Origin: Thalassospira sp.
Lineage (GTDB): Bacteria; Pseudomonadota; Alphaproteobacteria; Rhodospirillales; Thalassospiraceae
NCBI RefSeq assembly: GCF_002709775.1
Contig: NZ_PAQR01000062.1
Coordinates: 1 to 52,774 of the forward strand
DNA: 52,774 nt
Direction: 5' to 3'
The translations under genes were made by a program, and so were the position numbers. The notes beneath the pieces were generated by a model that was not told the DNA's origin, made no database searches, and saw only the letters and a list, made by a program, of their open reading frames with translations. Numbering within the stretch: position 1 is the first letter of the stretch; every line of letters begins with the position of its first letter. Shown piece by piece: positions 15,654 to 24,698 of this stretch.

Positions 15654-17027
15654 CTATTTGCCGATACAGAAGTCCCCGAAGATAATATCGAGCAAATCTT
15701 CCACATCGACGCGTCCGGTAATCTTGCCGATTTCGCGAACAGCAAGGCGGACATCCTCTGCCGCCAGTTCTGCGATTTCGGTCTGCAATCCGCGATCCAG
15801 ATGATCGCTGGCACTTTCAAGTGCCCGCCGATGGCGCAGCCGTGTCAGCGGCACGGGCCCGGCAAAATCGAGCCCCTCTTTTACGCGAGTCTCCAGCAGT
15901 TGCAAGAGGCTTTCCATCCCCTGCCCGGTCATGGCCGATATGGCCAAAACGGGAAGCTCAAGCGTACGACCATCGGCCGACGTCCCCTGCCACTGTGCCG
16001 GAATGTCGGTCGCATCCGGCGCATCAACCTTGTTGATCAGTATAAGCGTCTTGTCATCGATCAGACGCGCGGCCTCCGGATCGATATTCGGCCAATCTTC
16101 GCGGTCAATCACCACCAAACGCAGATCAGCGTTTTCAGCCCGTGCCGTCGCCCGACGCACACCCTCGGATTCAATGACATCAACGCTTTCGCGCAGACCC
16201 GCCGTATCAACCATGGTGACCGGGAAGCCGCCAAGATCAAGGTGGACTTCGATCATGTCGCGGGTGGTCCCGGCGATCTCGGAAACAAGGGCGGCATCGC
16301 GCTGCGCGAGCCTGTTCAGCAGGCTTGATTTACCGGCATTGGGCGCGCCGAGGATCACGATCTGGAAGCCTTCGCGCAGGCGTTCGCCACGGCGATTATC
16401 GGCCAGATGGCGTTTGACTTCGTCACTGACAGCGCGCAAATCGCCATGCACCACTGGCACGATGCCGTCGGGCAGATCTTCGTCGGGAAAATCAATATCG
16501 GCCTCGATATGGGCCAGCGCCTTCATCAAACGCGCGCGCCAGCCTTCATAGAGCGTACCCAATTCACCGGCCATCTGGCGTACGGCCTGCCGGCGCTGGG
16601 CCGCCGTTTCGGCGTCAATCAGATCGGCGATCCCCTCGGCCGAGGTCAGGTCCATCTTGCCGTTTTCAAAGGCGCGCCTGGTGTATTCACCAGGTTCCGC
16701 CACACGCAATCCATCCTGGCGCGACAGGCAATCCAGCACCCCTTCGATCACCGCCCGGCCGCCATGGACATGCAGCTCCACCACGTCTTCGCCGGTAAAG
16801 CTTGCCGGGCCCTGGAAATAGATCGCCACCGCATCATCAAGCCGCTCGTGCGACTTGGGATCGCGGATCGGCGCATAGATCGCATGGCGCGGTTTAGGCA
16901 TGGTATCCCGGCCGAGCAGAGCACAGAGCACAGGACCTGATCGCGGCCCGGACAACCGGATCACGGCAACACCGGCACGGCCTGCACCAGAGGACAGGGC
17001 AAAAATGGTTTCTCGGCTGGCAATCAT
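15654..17027 (-). CDS. mnmE: tRNA modification GTPase MnmE
   Basis: From ATG 17027 the protein has 457 residues. It starts with the family pattern ETIFALSSGAGRAGVAVIRLSG and has the THF-binding and helical domains. The inserted G domain has GAPNAGKSSLLNRL (P loop), EIAGTTRD (switch I), DTAGLRES and NKVD. It ends with FCIGK, the C-terminal cysteine motif of MnmE. The upstream in-frame extension to 17093 is not family-like. Partner of MnmG. Confidence 0.97.
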   Translation of the reverse strand: MIASRETIFALSSGAGRAGVAVIRLSGPRSGPVLCALLGRDTMPKPRHAIYAPIRDPKSHERLDDAVAIYFQGPASFTGEDVVELHVHGGRAVIEGVLDCLSRQDGLRVAEPGEYTRRAFENGKMDLTSAEGIADLIDAETAAQRRQAVRQMAGELGTLYEGWRARLMKALAHIEADIDFPDEDLPDGIVPVVHGDLRAVSDEVKRHLADNRRGERLREGFQIVILGAPNAGKSSLLNRLAQRDAALVSEIAGTTRDMIEVHLDLGGFPVTMVDTAGLRESVDVIESEGVRRATARAENADLRLVVIDREDWPNIDPEAARLIDDKTLILINKVDAPDATDIPAQWQGTSADGRTLELPVLAISAMTGQGMESLLQLLETRVKEGLDFAGPVPLTRLRHRRALESASDHLDRGLQTEIAELAAEDVRLAVREIGKITGRVDVEDLLDIIFGDFCIGK

Positions 17028-17179
17028 GGTTGGTCCGTCAGTTCTGAAGAAACGGTTGCGTGGCTGAGCAGGATATCGTCCAGACAGCGGCAAAGGTCAA
17101 CCTACCGCTGCAATTACCAACATCGATTTAATAACGGCATGTTCTCTTAGCGGGCTTGTCCGATCCCCCTTGCGCCCGA

Positions 17180-17338
17180 CCATGGACCCCCTCCTTCGCG
17201 GGGGTGACGGTGTGTGAGAGGCACCGGGATACCGGCCTTGCTGTTGCCTAAGCAGGCCCAAGCCGCGCCGGAGCAGCTTTCCGAGCGCCGCATACGGTCC
17301 CCCACCTCCGTCATGCCCGCGCAAGCGGGCATCCACCG
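17180..17338. repeat. REP/BIME-like element with imperfect 31-bp inverted ends
   Basis: The right end (17308-17338) contains the perfect hairpin ATGCCCGC-GCAA-GCGGGCAT. The reverse complement of the left end (17180-17210) aligns with it without gaps, matching at 22 of 31 positions including CCGTCA, CCCGCG and TCCA. The left end forms its own CCCCC/GGGGG hairpin. About 97 bases of unique sequence lie between. Short open frames across it have no support. It resembles dispersed palindromic repeats found in many proteobacterial intergenic regions. Confidence 0.6.
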
Positions 17339-17361
17339 CCGCGAGCACCACCACGCATAAG

Positions 17362-17395
17362 AAAACCGGCCATGCAGGTGTCGCAGGCCGGTTTT
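17362..17395 (-). terminator. Terminator of the ferredoxin gene
   Basis: AAAACCGGCC and GGCCGGTTTT pair perfectly over 10 bp, with TTTTC after the stem on the minus strand. Confidence 0.8.
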
Positions 17396-17423
17396 CGCAG
17401 ATGATAGCTTATGGATCGGAGGA

Positions 17424-17747
17424 TTATTGATCGGGGGTGAGCTGCAGGCGTTCAACCACCTGCCCGCCGATCAGATGGTCATTGAGGATCGCCTCGATGT
17501 CTTCCATCGTCTCGTAGCGATACCAGGTGCCTTCGGGATAGACCACCATCACAGGGCCCAATTCGCAGCGATCAAGGCAGCCTGCGGTATTGATCCGGGT
17601 CTGCGGCAGGCCGAGTTCCTTGGCGCGTACCTTCATGTAATTGCGAAGCTTGGTTGCCCCCTTGGACTGGCAGCAGCCACGTTCATGGCCCGCCGGGCGT
17701 TCGTTCTGGCAGACGAAAACGTGTGCCTGATAGTAATGTTCACTCAT
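17424..17747 (-). CDS. Thioredoxin-like (2Fe-2S) ferredoxin
   Basis: The protein has 107 residues. It has HVFVCQNERP, GCCQSKGA and NTAGCLDRCELGPVMVVYPEG, so the likely cluster ligands are C13, C25 or C26, C57 and C61, the spacing of the Clostridium/Aquifex-type thioredoxin-fold ferredoxins. It probably serves as a cytoplasmic one-electron carrier; partners are unknown. It lies 31 bases downstream of the DUF6489 gene on the same strand and may be cotranscribed. Confidence 0.85.
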   Translation of the reverse strand: MSEHYYQAHVFVCQNERPAGHERGCCQSKGATKLRNYMKVRAKELGLPQTRINTAGCLDRCELGPVMVVYPEGTWYRYETMEDIEAILNDHLIGGQVVERLQLTPDQ

Positions 17748-17778
17748 GGATGCACTTCTACCTTAACCCTGCCCTGAC

Positions 17779-18033
17779 CTAGTCCTTGTCACCGGTGCTG
17801 CCACCGCCTGCATTGAACTGACCCCAGAAGGCTTTCTGAAGCTGTTCCCAGTTCTGAATGCCCTGCGGCAGCCAGGTTTTGAGCATGGTTTCCGGATCCA
17901 TCGCTGCCAGATTGGCTTTCATCCGGTCTTCGATATCTTGCATCATCGCCTTTTGCATCGGCTGAACATCAGGAAGACCAAAGAAGGTACGTGCCTCTTC
18001 CGGGGTGCAATCAATGTTCACGGTTACTTTCAT
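17779..18033 (-). CDS. DUF6489 family protein
   Basis: From ATG 18033 the protein has 84 residues and starts MKVTVNIDCTPEEARTFFGLPDV, the conserved N-terminus of this small alphaproteobacterial family. AGGAGAT precedes the ATG and overrides the open frame to 18120. It is soluble, with Met-rich helices and a disordered Gly-rich tail. Function is unknown. Some relatives are described as phasin-like from their size and helices, but nothing here proves that. Confidence 0.75.
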   Translation of the reverse strand: MKVTVNIDCTPEEARTFFGLPDVQPMQKAMMQDIEDRMKANLAAMDPETMLKTWLPQGIQNWEQLQKAFWGQFNAGGGSTGDKD

Positions 18034-18229
18034 GGCCCTGATCTCCTCATGCGTTTTTTCTGCGCGGTGTCGCTGTCTGGTTGTCGCCATTATGACGGGG
18101 AATGGCAACATCTCAAACACAAAGCGATCAAAGGTCTAACCCCCCTCACCCTTACACACGCCAGATCAGGCAAAATAGATCGCCCGGATATCCTTAAATC
18201 AGCAAAACCCGGTGCGACAAAACAGCGGA

Positions 18230-19003
18230 TCAGGCCATCGCTTGCGCCAACGGTGCGATCACCGGCCTGCCCCCCGCGCGCGCCACAAGATCAACATCAA
18301 GCCCATAGCAACGGCGAATATTTTCAACAGAAAGCACGTTTTCCGGTGCGTCCTGCTGCACCAGCCGCCCGTCATGGATCAGGACAAGCTGATCGGCATA
18401 TTGCATGGCGATGTTAAGATCATGAATGGCCATCAGGGCGAGCGCATTATGGCGCACGACATAGCGCTTTAACAGCATCAGCACCGATATCTGATGGGAC
18501 ATATCAAGGGCGCTTGTGGCTTCGTCAAGCACCAGCAAACGTGGCTCACGCACCAGACGCTGGGCCAGAAGGACAAGCTGCTGCTGCCCACCCGAAAGCG
18601 TCGTCATGCAGCGCGAGGCCAGATGCGATAAGGACAATTCGCCAAGAATGCCGGTGGCGCGCGCGATATCGCCTTGCGACACCCGCCAACCCAGCCTCTC
18701 ATGCGTGCCCAGAAGCACGGTTTCAAGCACTGTGAGCGACGCCGACACCTTGCAGGACTGCGGCATATAGCCGATATCGCCAGCTTTGTGCCGCGCGCCT
18801 GATCCGGATCCACCCCAGGATACTGTCCCGGAAAAGCCGGTTTGCCCGGCAACGGCGGAAAGAAGTGTCGATTTCCCGGCGCCGTTCGGACCAATCACAC
18901 CAACCACCTGCCCGGTTGTGAGTGCGCAACTCACACCTGACAGGATATCGGTACCAGCGCGCCGAACGCCAAGATCGCGAATGGCAAGGGTTTGCGTCAT
19001 CAT
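18230..19003 (-). CDS. Iron/siderophore-type ABC transporter, ATP-binding protein (FecE/FepC-like)
   Basis: The protein has 257 residues. It has Walker A GPNGAGKSTLLSAVAG, signature LSGGQQQLVLLAQRLVREPRLL, Walker B LVLDEATSALD and the switch histidine in MAIHDLNIAMQ. It powers import through the neighbouring permease at the inner membrane. Its start overlaps the permease stop by 4 bases. It belongs to the class importing ferric siderophores, heme or cobalamin. Confidence 0.92.
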   Translation of the reverse strand: MMTQTLAIRDLGVRRAGTDILSGVSCALTTGQVVGVIGPNGAGKSTLLSAVAGQTGFSGTVSWGGSGSGARHKAGDIGYMPQSCKVSASLTVLETVLLGTHERLGWRVSQGDIARATGILGELSLSHLASRCMTTLSGGQQQLVLLAQRLVREPRLLVLDEATSALDMSHQISVLMLLKRYVVRHNALALMAIHDLNIAMQYADQLVLIHDGRLVQQDAPENVLSVENIRRCYGLDVDLVARAGGRPVIAPLAQAMA

Positions 19004-20064
19004 GCGGACCGCCTTTTGCGTGCGTAAATAACCAGAAACAACATGGGAATGCCGGCAACGGCGGTGATAATACCCACAGGGATCACCCCGCCGGGCGAGA
19101 TCAGCTTGCCAAAGACCGATGCGCTGGCAAGGATGACCGCCCCCACCATGGCCGAGAGCGGAATGGAAAAGCGGTGATCTTCACCGACCAGCGCCTTGGC
19201 AACATGCGGGGCCACCAGCCCGACAAAGCCGATGGTGCCGACAAAACTGACCGCAGCCGCAGTCAAAAGCGCGATCAGTACAAAACTTCGCCGGCGTAAT
19301 CTGCCAACCGAAATGCCAAGACTTGCCGCATTGGCATCCCCCAGCCGCAAGACGGTAAGCTTCCAGGTATCGCTCAGGATCAGCGGCACGCAGGCAAATG
19401 TGACCAGACTGGTCACCGCAACACTGGTCCAGTTGGCCTTAAGCAGGCTGCCAAACAGCCAGAAGACGATCTGCTGCAGGATTTCCGGCGAGGCCAGATA
19501 TTGCAAAAGCGATTGCAGCGACTGGAACAAAAACAAAACCCCAATCCCGCACAAAACAAGGATTTCAGGCGTTTCACCCAGCGCATGCACCATGCCATAG
19601 ACAATCAGGCAGGCGACAATCGTCATGGCAAAGGCAGCAATCGGCGTGATCAGATATTCCGGCAAGGGCAAAGCCGCGCCAAACATGATGGAAAGCGCTG
19701 CACCAAAGCCGGCCGCGGCCGAAAAGCCGAGCGTAAAGGGACTGGCCAGCGGGTTATCAAGGATCGTCTGCATTTGCAGCCCGGCAATGCCAAGGCACAT
19801 GCCAACCACCAACGCCATCAAGCTTTGCGGCATGCGCAAATACCAGATGATGGTCGTTGCCGCCCGGTCCCCATCATGCGGCCCGGCCAGAATGGCAGAA
19901 ATTACATCCGAAAGCGGCATGCCCGATGGCCCGATCGACAGATCAAGTATGACAAGCCAGAGCATGACGACAAAGGCGCCGCCCAAGGCCAGCGCACGTT
20001 TGACCGCCATGCGTCGATACCCGGCGATATGCCGGGTATCGATTGCCACTGTGTTAGCGCTCAT
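19000..20064 (-). CDS. FecCD-family ABC transporter permease
   Basis: The protein has 354 residues with multiple hydrophobic segments. It has RMPQSLMALVVGMCLGIAGLQMQTILDNPLASPFTLGFSAAAGFGAAL as a region, the FecCD hallmark (R-P, G, A-G---Q---NPLA-P--LG). Near the C-terminus are GTIGFVGLVAPHVAKALVG and GGVIPVGIITAVAGIPMFL-like residues, the site that couples to the ATPase. Two copies would form the channel. It starts 6 bases after the binding-protein gene. Confidence 0.93.
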   Translation of the reverse strand: MSANTVAIDTRHIAGYRRMAVKRALALGGAFVVMLWLVILDLSIGPSGMPLSDVISAILAGPHDGDRAATTIIWYLRMPQSLMALVVGMCLGIAGLQMQTILDNPLASPFTLGFSAAAGFGAALSIMFGAALPLPEYLITPIAAFAMTIVACLIVYGMVHALGETPEILVLCGIGVLFLFQSLQSLLQYLASPEILQQIVFWLFGSLLKANWTSVAVTSLVTFACVPLILSDTWKLTVLRLGDANAASLGISVGRLRRRSFVLIALLTAAAVSFVGTIGFVGLVAPHVAKALVGEDHRFSIPLSAMVGAVILASASVFGKLISPGGVIPVGIITAVAGIPMLFLVIYARKRRSA

Positions 20065-20070
20065 TGCCGA

Positions 20071-21195
20071 TCATTGTCCGACCGGGACATAGCGCGCGAC
20101 AAACACGCCGTCCGGGTCAACCGGCAGCCAATCGGCATAAAACGCTTCAAGCTCCTTGCGCGGATGGACATCGGCAAAGCTATCAGGATAAAGCGCCTTG
20201 GCGACCATGCGCATATAGACAAAGTCCGAAAGCGTGCGCGCCCCACCGTGATAAAGGGCATAAATCTCGCCGTTTTTAACCGCTGGAAGCTCTGCCCAGC
20301 CCGGACGGGTCAGATAGGCCGCCATGCGCTCATTGACCAGATCCGGATCGGCACCAAAGCCGACCGGCACCGCACCGGGGGAACCCAGCCATTCCGAACC
20401 GGCCAGGAAAACCACATCGGGTTTGCTTGCCAGAACATATTCCGGGTTCAGCGGACCCCAGTTTTCGATCTGGCCATTGGCGATATTATCGCCGCCCAAG
20501 GTGTCGATTAGCCCGCCCCACATACCGTTGGCATAGCTGTTGCCGATCTCGGACGGGCCCTTTTTGGCAAGCTCAACATAGACTTTCTTGCGCGCGGCCT
20601 TGGAGGCCTCAACACGTTCCAGGGTGTCGCTGTAGTAGGACTGATACAGCCCGGCCAGCTTTTCAGCCCGGTCTTCGGTGCCCATGGCCGTGCCAAGCGC
20701 ACGGGTCGACGCCAGATGGCGCTCCAGCGTCTGGGCATTGTAATCAATCACCAGAACCGGAATGCCGGCCTGTTCGATCTGTTCGACATTCTGACCAAGG
20801 GCGCGGTATTGCCAGGCCGCCATGATCGCCAGATCCGGACGGGCGGCAATAGCGGCCTCGATTGAGAACGTGCCGCCTTCGGTATCGCCAACATCGGTCA
20901 GCTGATCAATTTCGGGGAACTTGGCAACATAGGCCTCGTACTGTTTGGGGCGCCAGCCCTTCCAAACCGGGCGGGAGATCGCCACAACCCGGTCCAGCGC
21001 GCCGTCACCGGCAATTGCCAGAAAATCTTCGAAATTAAAGCCCAGCATTACCCGTTCTGCGGGCTTTTCCAGGGTGATAGTGCGGCCTTCGACATCGGTG
21101 ATTTCAATATCGGCCTGTGCCTGGGATGCGCCAAACAGCGCAATCGCCCCCATTACCCCAATCGCAGCCGAGGAAATTTTCGCAAAAAGTTTCAT
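20071..21195 (-). CDS. Periplasmic substrate-binding protein of the iron-type ABC transporter
   Basis: The protein has 374 residues with signal peptide MKLFAKISSAAIGVMGAIALFGASQAQA. The mature part follows the TroA/FecB bilobal fold: TDVEGRTITLEKPAERVMLG at the start, RPDLAIMA in the middle and AVKNGEIYALYHGG near the end. It delivers substrate to the permease. The ligand is unknown; Fe(III)-chelate, heme or another metal complex are possible. The 136-base leader before the gene shows no recognisable Fur or Irr box by eye. Confidence 0.88.
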   Translation of the reverse strand: MKLFAKISSAAIGVMGAIALFGASQAQADIEITDVEGRTITLEKPAERVMLGFNFEDFLAIAGDGALDRVVAISRPVWKGWRPKQYEAYVAKFPEIDQLTDVGDTEGGTFSIEAAIAARPDLAIMAAWQYRALGQNVEQIEQAGIPVLVIDYNAQTLERHLASTRALGTAMGTEDRAEKLAGLYQSYYSDTLERVEASKAARKKVYVELAKKGPSEIGNSYANGMWGGLIDTLGGDNIANGQIENWGPLNPEYVLASKPDVVFLAGSEWLGSPGAVPVGFGADPDLVNERMAAYLTRPGWAELPAVKNGEIYALYHGGARTLSDFVYMRMVAKALYPDSFADVHPRKELEAFYADWLPVDPDGVFVARYVPVGQ

Positions 21196-21331
21196 TGTCG
21201 TTTTCCTGATAGGATTTTCTCAACACCGCGACCTTGCCGTTGGAAAACGCCCTGCAAACCAAACGCGCAGCAGCATTCCCCGTAATACCCAAGGGATCAC
21301 GGTCATTTCGTGCAGCAACAAAAAGCGGGAA

Positions 21332-21763
21332 TCACCCGATCAGGACGGGTGGCGCACGTGGTGAGATATCAGCGAAAACGGGTTCTGCGAGGTGAACGGG
21401 TTCCTGTGCCCTTGGAAAGACAATCCGTGCATAGGGCTCCCGGACTTTAAGACCGGGCTGGGGAACAGGCAGAACGATGGAGGAAATAATGCGGCAAGCC
21501 GGGCAATCCTGCGTCAGACCGGATGCGGGTTCATCATCTGCGCCGGTCGGGAATGCGGCCGAACAAATGTAGGGGATCGATCCGTCTGGCAGGGCATAGA
21601 ATGAAAGATCAGGCTGACTTGCATTACCTTGCGGAAACTGCGGGACCAGATGCGCAAACCCCACCAGAACAAGTGCCAACGCGCAGAGCGCGCGGACAAC
21701 ATTGCCAGCATTGCTAGCCAGTGGGTTTTTGAACGTTCTCGTCACGATCAGCTGATCTCGCAT
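21332..21763 (-). CDS. DUF2946-like small membrane/exported protein
   Basis: The protein has 143 residues. One hydrophobic segment (VRALCALALVLVGFAHLVPQF) is followed by a periplasmic part with PYICSAA and CPACRIISSIVLPVP. This resembles DUF2946 proteins, which have a short N-terminal membrane helix, a CPxC-type motif and a Pro-rich end. That family often accompanies metal-uptake genes and could bind metal through the CPAC motif (inference). It is upstream of, and codirectional with, the ABC importer, so it may be the first gene of that operon. Confidence 0.6.
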   Translation of the reverse strand: MRDQLIVTRTFKNPLASNAGNVVRALCALALVLVGFAHLVPQFPQGNASQPDLSFYALPDGSIPYICSAAFPTGADDEPASGLTQDCPACRIISSIVLPVPQPGLKVREPYARIVFPRAQEPVHLAEPVFADISPRAPPVLIG

Positions 21764-21983
21764 GTTTGACGCTTGATGGGACTGAGCCTAATCGAAAACA
21801 CGTCATTTGCCATGATTTATCGCAATTGCATCCACGATCATCAAGAATTAGTGAAATTTGCCCCCTAACACTCTCGGATCCCTTGTTATTTTGCCCATGT
21901 CGGCTAGGCTTGATGAAAATGACAGCCATGAACAATAAAAGCACCGGTGGCAGATAAAATGCGCATCGGGCACAGGACACAGA

Positions 21984-24023
21984 ATGAATATCGCACGCAA
22001 CAATCTTGGTTCGGAAACAAGCCCTTATCTCGTTCAGCATCGCGACAATCCGGTGCATTGGCAGCCCTGGAGCAGCGAGGTCCTTGCCGCTGCCAAGGCC
22101 GCAAACAAGCCGATCCTGCTGTCGGTGGGCTATGCGGCGTGCCACTGGTGCCATGTTATGGCGCATGAAAGCTTTGAGGATGACGGCATCGCGGCCCTGA
22201 TGAATGATCTGTTCATCAATATCAAGCTCGACCGCGAAGAACGCCCGGACCTTGATGCGCTTTATCAAAATGCGCTGGCGCTTCTGGGTCAACAGGGTGG
22301 CTGGCCGCTGACCATGTTCCTGACCCCGGATGGCGAACCATTCTGGGGCGGGACCTATTTCCCCAAGGAAGCGCAGTATGGCCGGCCGGGATTTGGTGAT
22401 GTGCTGAAGACTGTCTCCAGGATTTACACCGAGAAACCCGACGATGTGCGCCACAATGTCAGCCAGATTTCCAATGCGCTGATCAAGATGAACCGGGCGA
22501 CAGTCGGCTCTATCCCAAGCCTTGAGATGATTGATCGTTGCGGTCATGGCTGCCTGCAGATCATGGATGGGGAAAATGGCGGCACGTCGGGCGCGCCGAA
22601 ATTCCCGCAGCCAAGTCTTTTGTCATTCATCTGGCGCACCGGTGTGCGCACCGATGACAATGAGCTCAAGCGCATCGCCAAACACAGCCTTGATCGCATG
22701 TGCCAAGGCGGGATTTATGATCATCTCGGTGGCGGTTTTGCCCGCTATGCGGTTGATGATCAGTGGCTGGTGCCGCATTTCGAAAAGATGCTTTATGACA
22801 ATGCCCAGCTGATTGATCTTCTGTGCGATGTCTGGCGGGTTGATGCCAATCCGCTATATGCCAAGCGGGTCGAGGAAACCGTTACCTGGATCCTGCGCGA
22901 GATGCGCATTCCCGGTGGCGCCTTTACCGCAAGCCTGGATGCCGACAGCGAAGGGGTCGAAGGCAAGTTTTATGTCTGGTCGGAAGATGAGATTGACCAG
23001 ATCCTTGGGGCCGATGCCGATCTGTTCAAGAAATTCTATGACGTTTCTGCGGATGGCAACTGGGAAGGCCAGAATATCCTGAACCGCACCGCATCTGGCT
23101 TGGAGCTTACCGATGACGCGACCGAGGAAAAGCTGGCGGAGCTTCGTGCCAAGCTTCTGAGCGAGCGCGCCAAACGCATTCGTCCAGGCTGGGATGACAA
23201 GGCGCTGACCGACTGGAACGCCATGACGATCGCCGCCTTTGCCGAGGCCGCCATGACCTTCCACCGTGCCGACTGGCTGGATTACGCCAAGCTTGCCTAT
23301 GGCTTTGTGACCAATACCCTGATGGAGGGTGACCGCTTCCTGCACAGCTATCGCGATGGTCGCGTGCAGCATGCCGGGATGCTTGAGGATTACGCGCATA
23401 TGATCCGCGCAGCCCTCAGGCTTTATGAATGCTTTGGCGAGGATGCCTATCTGAATGAAGCCATCCGCTGGTCCGCCATGGTCGAAACCCTGTTTGCCGA
23501 TGCCCAAGGCGGCTATTTCCAATCGGCATCGGATGCCAGCGACCTGATGGTGCGCCAGAAACCCTTCATGGATAATGCCGTGCCGTCGGGCAATGCGATC
23601 ATGGCGCAAAACCTCGCCCGGCTTTTTGCCCTTACGGGTGAGACCAAATACCGCGATCAGGCAGAAATTACGCTTTCGGCCTTTAGTGGGCGGATTGGCG
23701 AGCAGTTCCCCAATATGCCGGGCCTTCTGATGGCGGCTGAAATGCTGCAAAATCCGGTGCAGATCGTGCTGATCGCGAACGACCGCAGCCAGACCTATCT
23801 TGATATGCGGCGTGCCATTTTCGGCTGCTATCTGCCCAATCGGGCGATTACGATCCTGTCTGATGGCGATCCCCTGCCCGATGGTCATCCGGCCCAGGGC
23901 AAAACCGCGATTGACGGCAAGGAAACCGCCTATGTCTGCCAAGGCCCGGTCTGCTCGGCCCCGGTGACAAGTGTCGAGGATCTGACCAACCTGCTTGCCG
24001 ATTTGCCAACCAAGGCGGCATAA
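21984..24023 (+). CDS. DUF255 / thioredoxin-domain protein (YyaL/SSP411 family)
   Basis: The protein has 679 residues, typical for the family. The thioredoxin-like domain (residues 1-165) starts NNLGSETSPYLVQHRDNPVHW and carries C53-H-W-C56 in SVGYAACHWCHVMAHESF. The rest is an alpha/alpha barrel related to N-acylglucosamine epimerase/cellobiose epimerase domains (KFYVWSEDEI, RPGWDDKALTDWNAMTI). Function is not established in bacteria; the mammalian homologue is SPATA20. The ogt gene follows 27 bases after the stop. Confidence 0.93.
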   Translation: MNIARNNLGSETSPYLVQHRDNPVHWQPWSSEVLAAAKAANKPILLSVGYAACHWCHVMAHESFEDDGIAALMNDLFINIKLDREERPDLDALYQNALALLGQQGGWPLTMFLTPDGEPFWGGTYFPKEAQYGRPGFGDVLKTVSRIYTEKPDDVRHNVSQISNALIKMNRATVGSIPSLEMIDRCGHGCLQIMDGENGGTSGAPKFPQPSLLSFIWRTGVRTDDNELKRIAKHSLDRMCQGGIYDHLGGGFARYAVDDQWLVPHFEKMLYDNAQLIDLLCDVWRVDANPLYAKRVEETVTWILREMRIPGGAFTASLDADSEGVEGKFYVWSEDEIDQILGADADLFKKFYDVSADGNWEGQNILNRTASGLELTDDATEEKLAELRAKLLSERAKRIRPGWDDKALTDWNAMTIAAFAEAAMTFHRADWLDYAKLAYGFVTNTLMEGDRFLHSYRDGRVQHAGMLEDYAHMIRAALRLYECFGEDAYLNEAIRWSAMVETLFADAQGGYFQSASDASDLMVRQKPFMDNAVPSGNAIMAQNLARLFALTGETKYRDQAEITLSAFSGRIGEQFPNMPGLLMAAEMLQNPVQIVLIANDRSQTYLDMRRAIFGCYLPNRAITILSDGDPLPDGHPAQGKTAIDGKETAYVCQGPVCSAPVTSVEDLTNLLADLPTKAA

Positions 24024-24050
24024 CACGTTTGTGCTCTTAGCGCCGCCTTT

Positions 24051-24554
24051 ATGAAAGCCACCGCCATGCCGCAAATCTCGATCAACACACCTGTCGGCGC
24101 AATTACGGTTTTCGCCTTTGAAGATCAAATCGTTGCACTTGATTGGGGATTTGTTGATGAAATTGAAAGCACAGCTGTGCTGGAAGAAGCCAAAAAGCAG
24201 CTGACCGCCTATTTCGCCGGTCAGCTGACCCGCTTTGATTTGCCCCTCGCCCCGGATGGTACGGATTTCCAAAAAGCCGTCTGGGATGCGATGTGTCAGA
24301 TCCCGGCGGGCCAGACCGCAACCTACAAGGATCTGGCGACCATGGCCGGATCGCCCAAGGCATTTCAGTCGGTCGGAACGGCGTGCGGCCTTAACCCCAT
24401 CCCGATCATTATTCCGTGTCACCGTGTTCTGGCGTCGGGTGACAAACCGGGCGGTTATTCCGGCCAGGGCGGGCTTGAAACCAAGCGCACGCTTTTAAAG
24501 ATCGAGGGTGTTGACCTCCCCCTTGGCAGCGATCAGGGCAGTTTCGATCTTTAG
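24051..24554 (+). CDS. ogt: Methylated-DNA-[protein]-cysteine S-methyltransferase
   Basis: The protein has 167 residues. The active site is IPCHRV with Cys123, which takes the alkyl group from O6-alkylguanine in a suicide reaction. FQKAVWDAMCQIPAGQTATY and GYSGQGGLETKRTLLKIEG are the standard flanking motifs of the DNA-binding domain. The N-terminal domain is short, as in Ogt-type enzymes. ATG 24066 (residue 6) is an alternative start, as neither has a clear ribosome site. Confidence 0.92.
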   Translation: MKATAMPQISINTPVGAITVFAFEDQIVALDWGFVDEIESTAVLEEAKKQLTAYFAGQLTRFDLPLAPDGTDFQKAVWDAMCQIPAGQTATYKDLATMAGSPKAFQSVGTACGLNPIPIIIPCHRVLASGDKPGGYSGQGGLETKRTLLKIEGVDLPLGSDQGSFDL

Positions 24555-24698
24555 GCGGCTTTGGGTTGGCCGGTCCGGCGACCCGCATTTCTACTCTGCG
24601 AAATACATAACTTCGCCTGCTGCAAATCGCTGATATCTGCCCTACACTCCGGCCATTGATCAAACACGCGTTGAATAACGCATCAAGGGAGGTCTTCC

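Noticed and set aside
17097..17455. Short minus frames next to mnmE
   Set aside because: They run through the inverted-repeat element and the ferredoxin terminator and have no motif or ribosome site.
19501..20511. A 336-codon plus-strand frame
   Set aside because: It is antisense to the FecCD permease and the binding protein; composition is Arg/His/Gln-rich.
22854..24422. A 522-codon minus-strand frame
   Set aside because: It is antisense to the DUF255 and ogt genes, both of which carry clear family motifs. Long antisense frames are common in this base composition.
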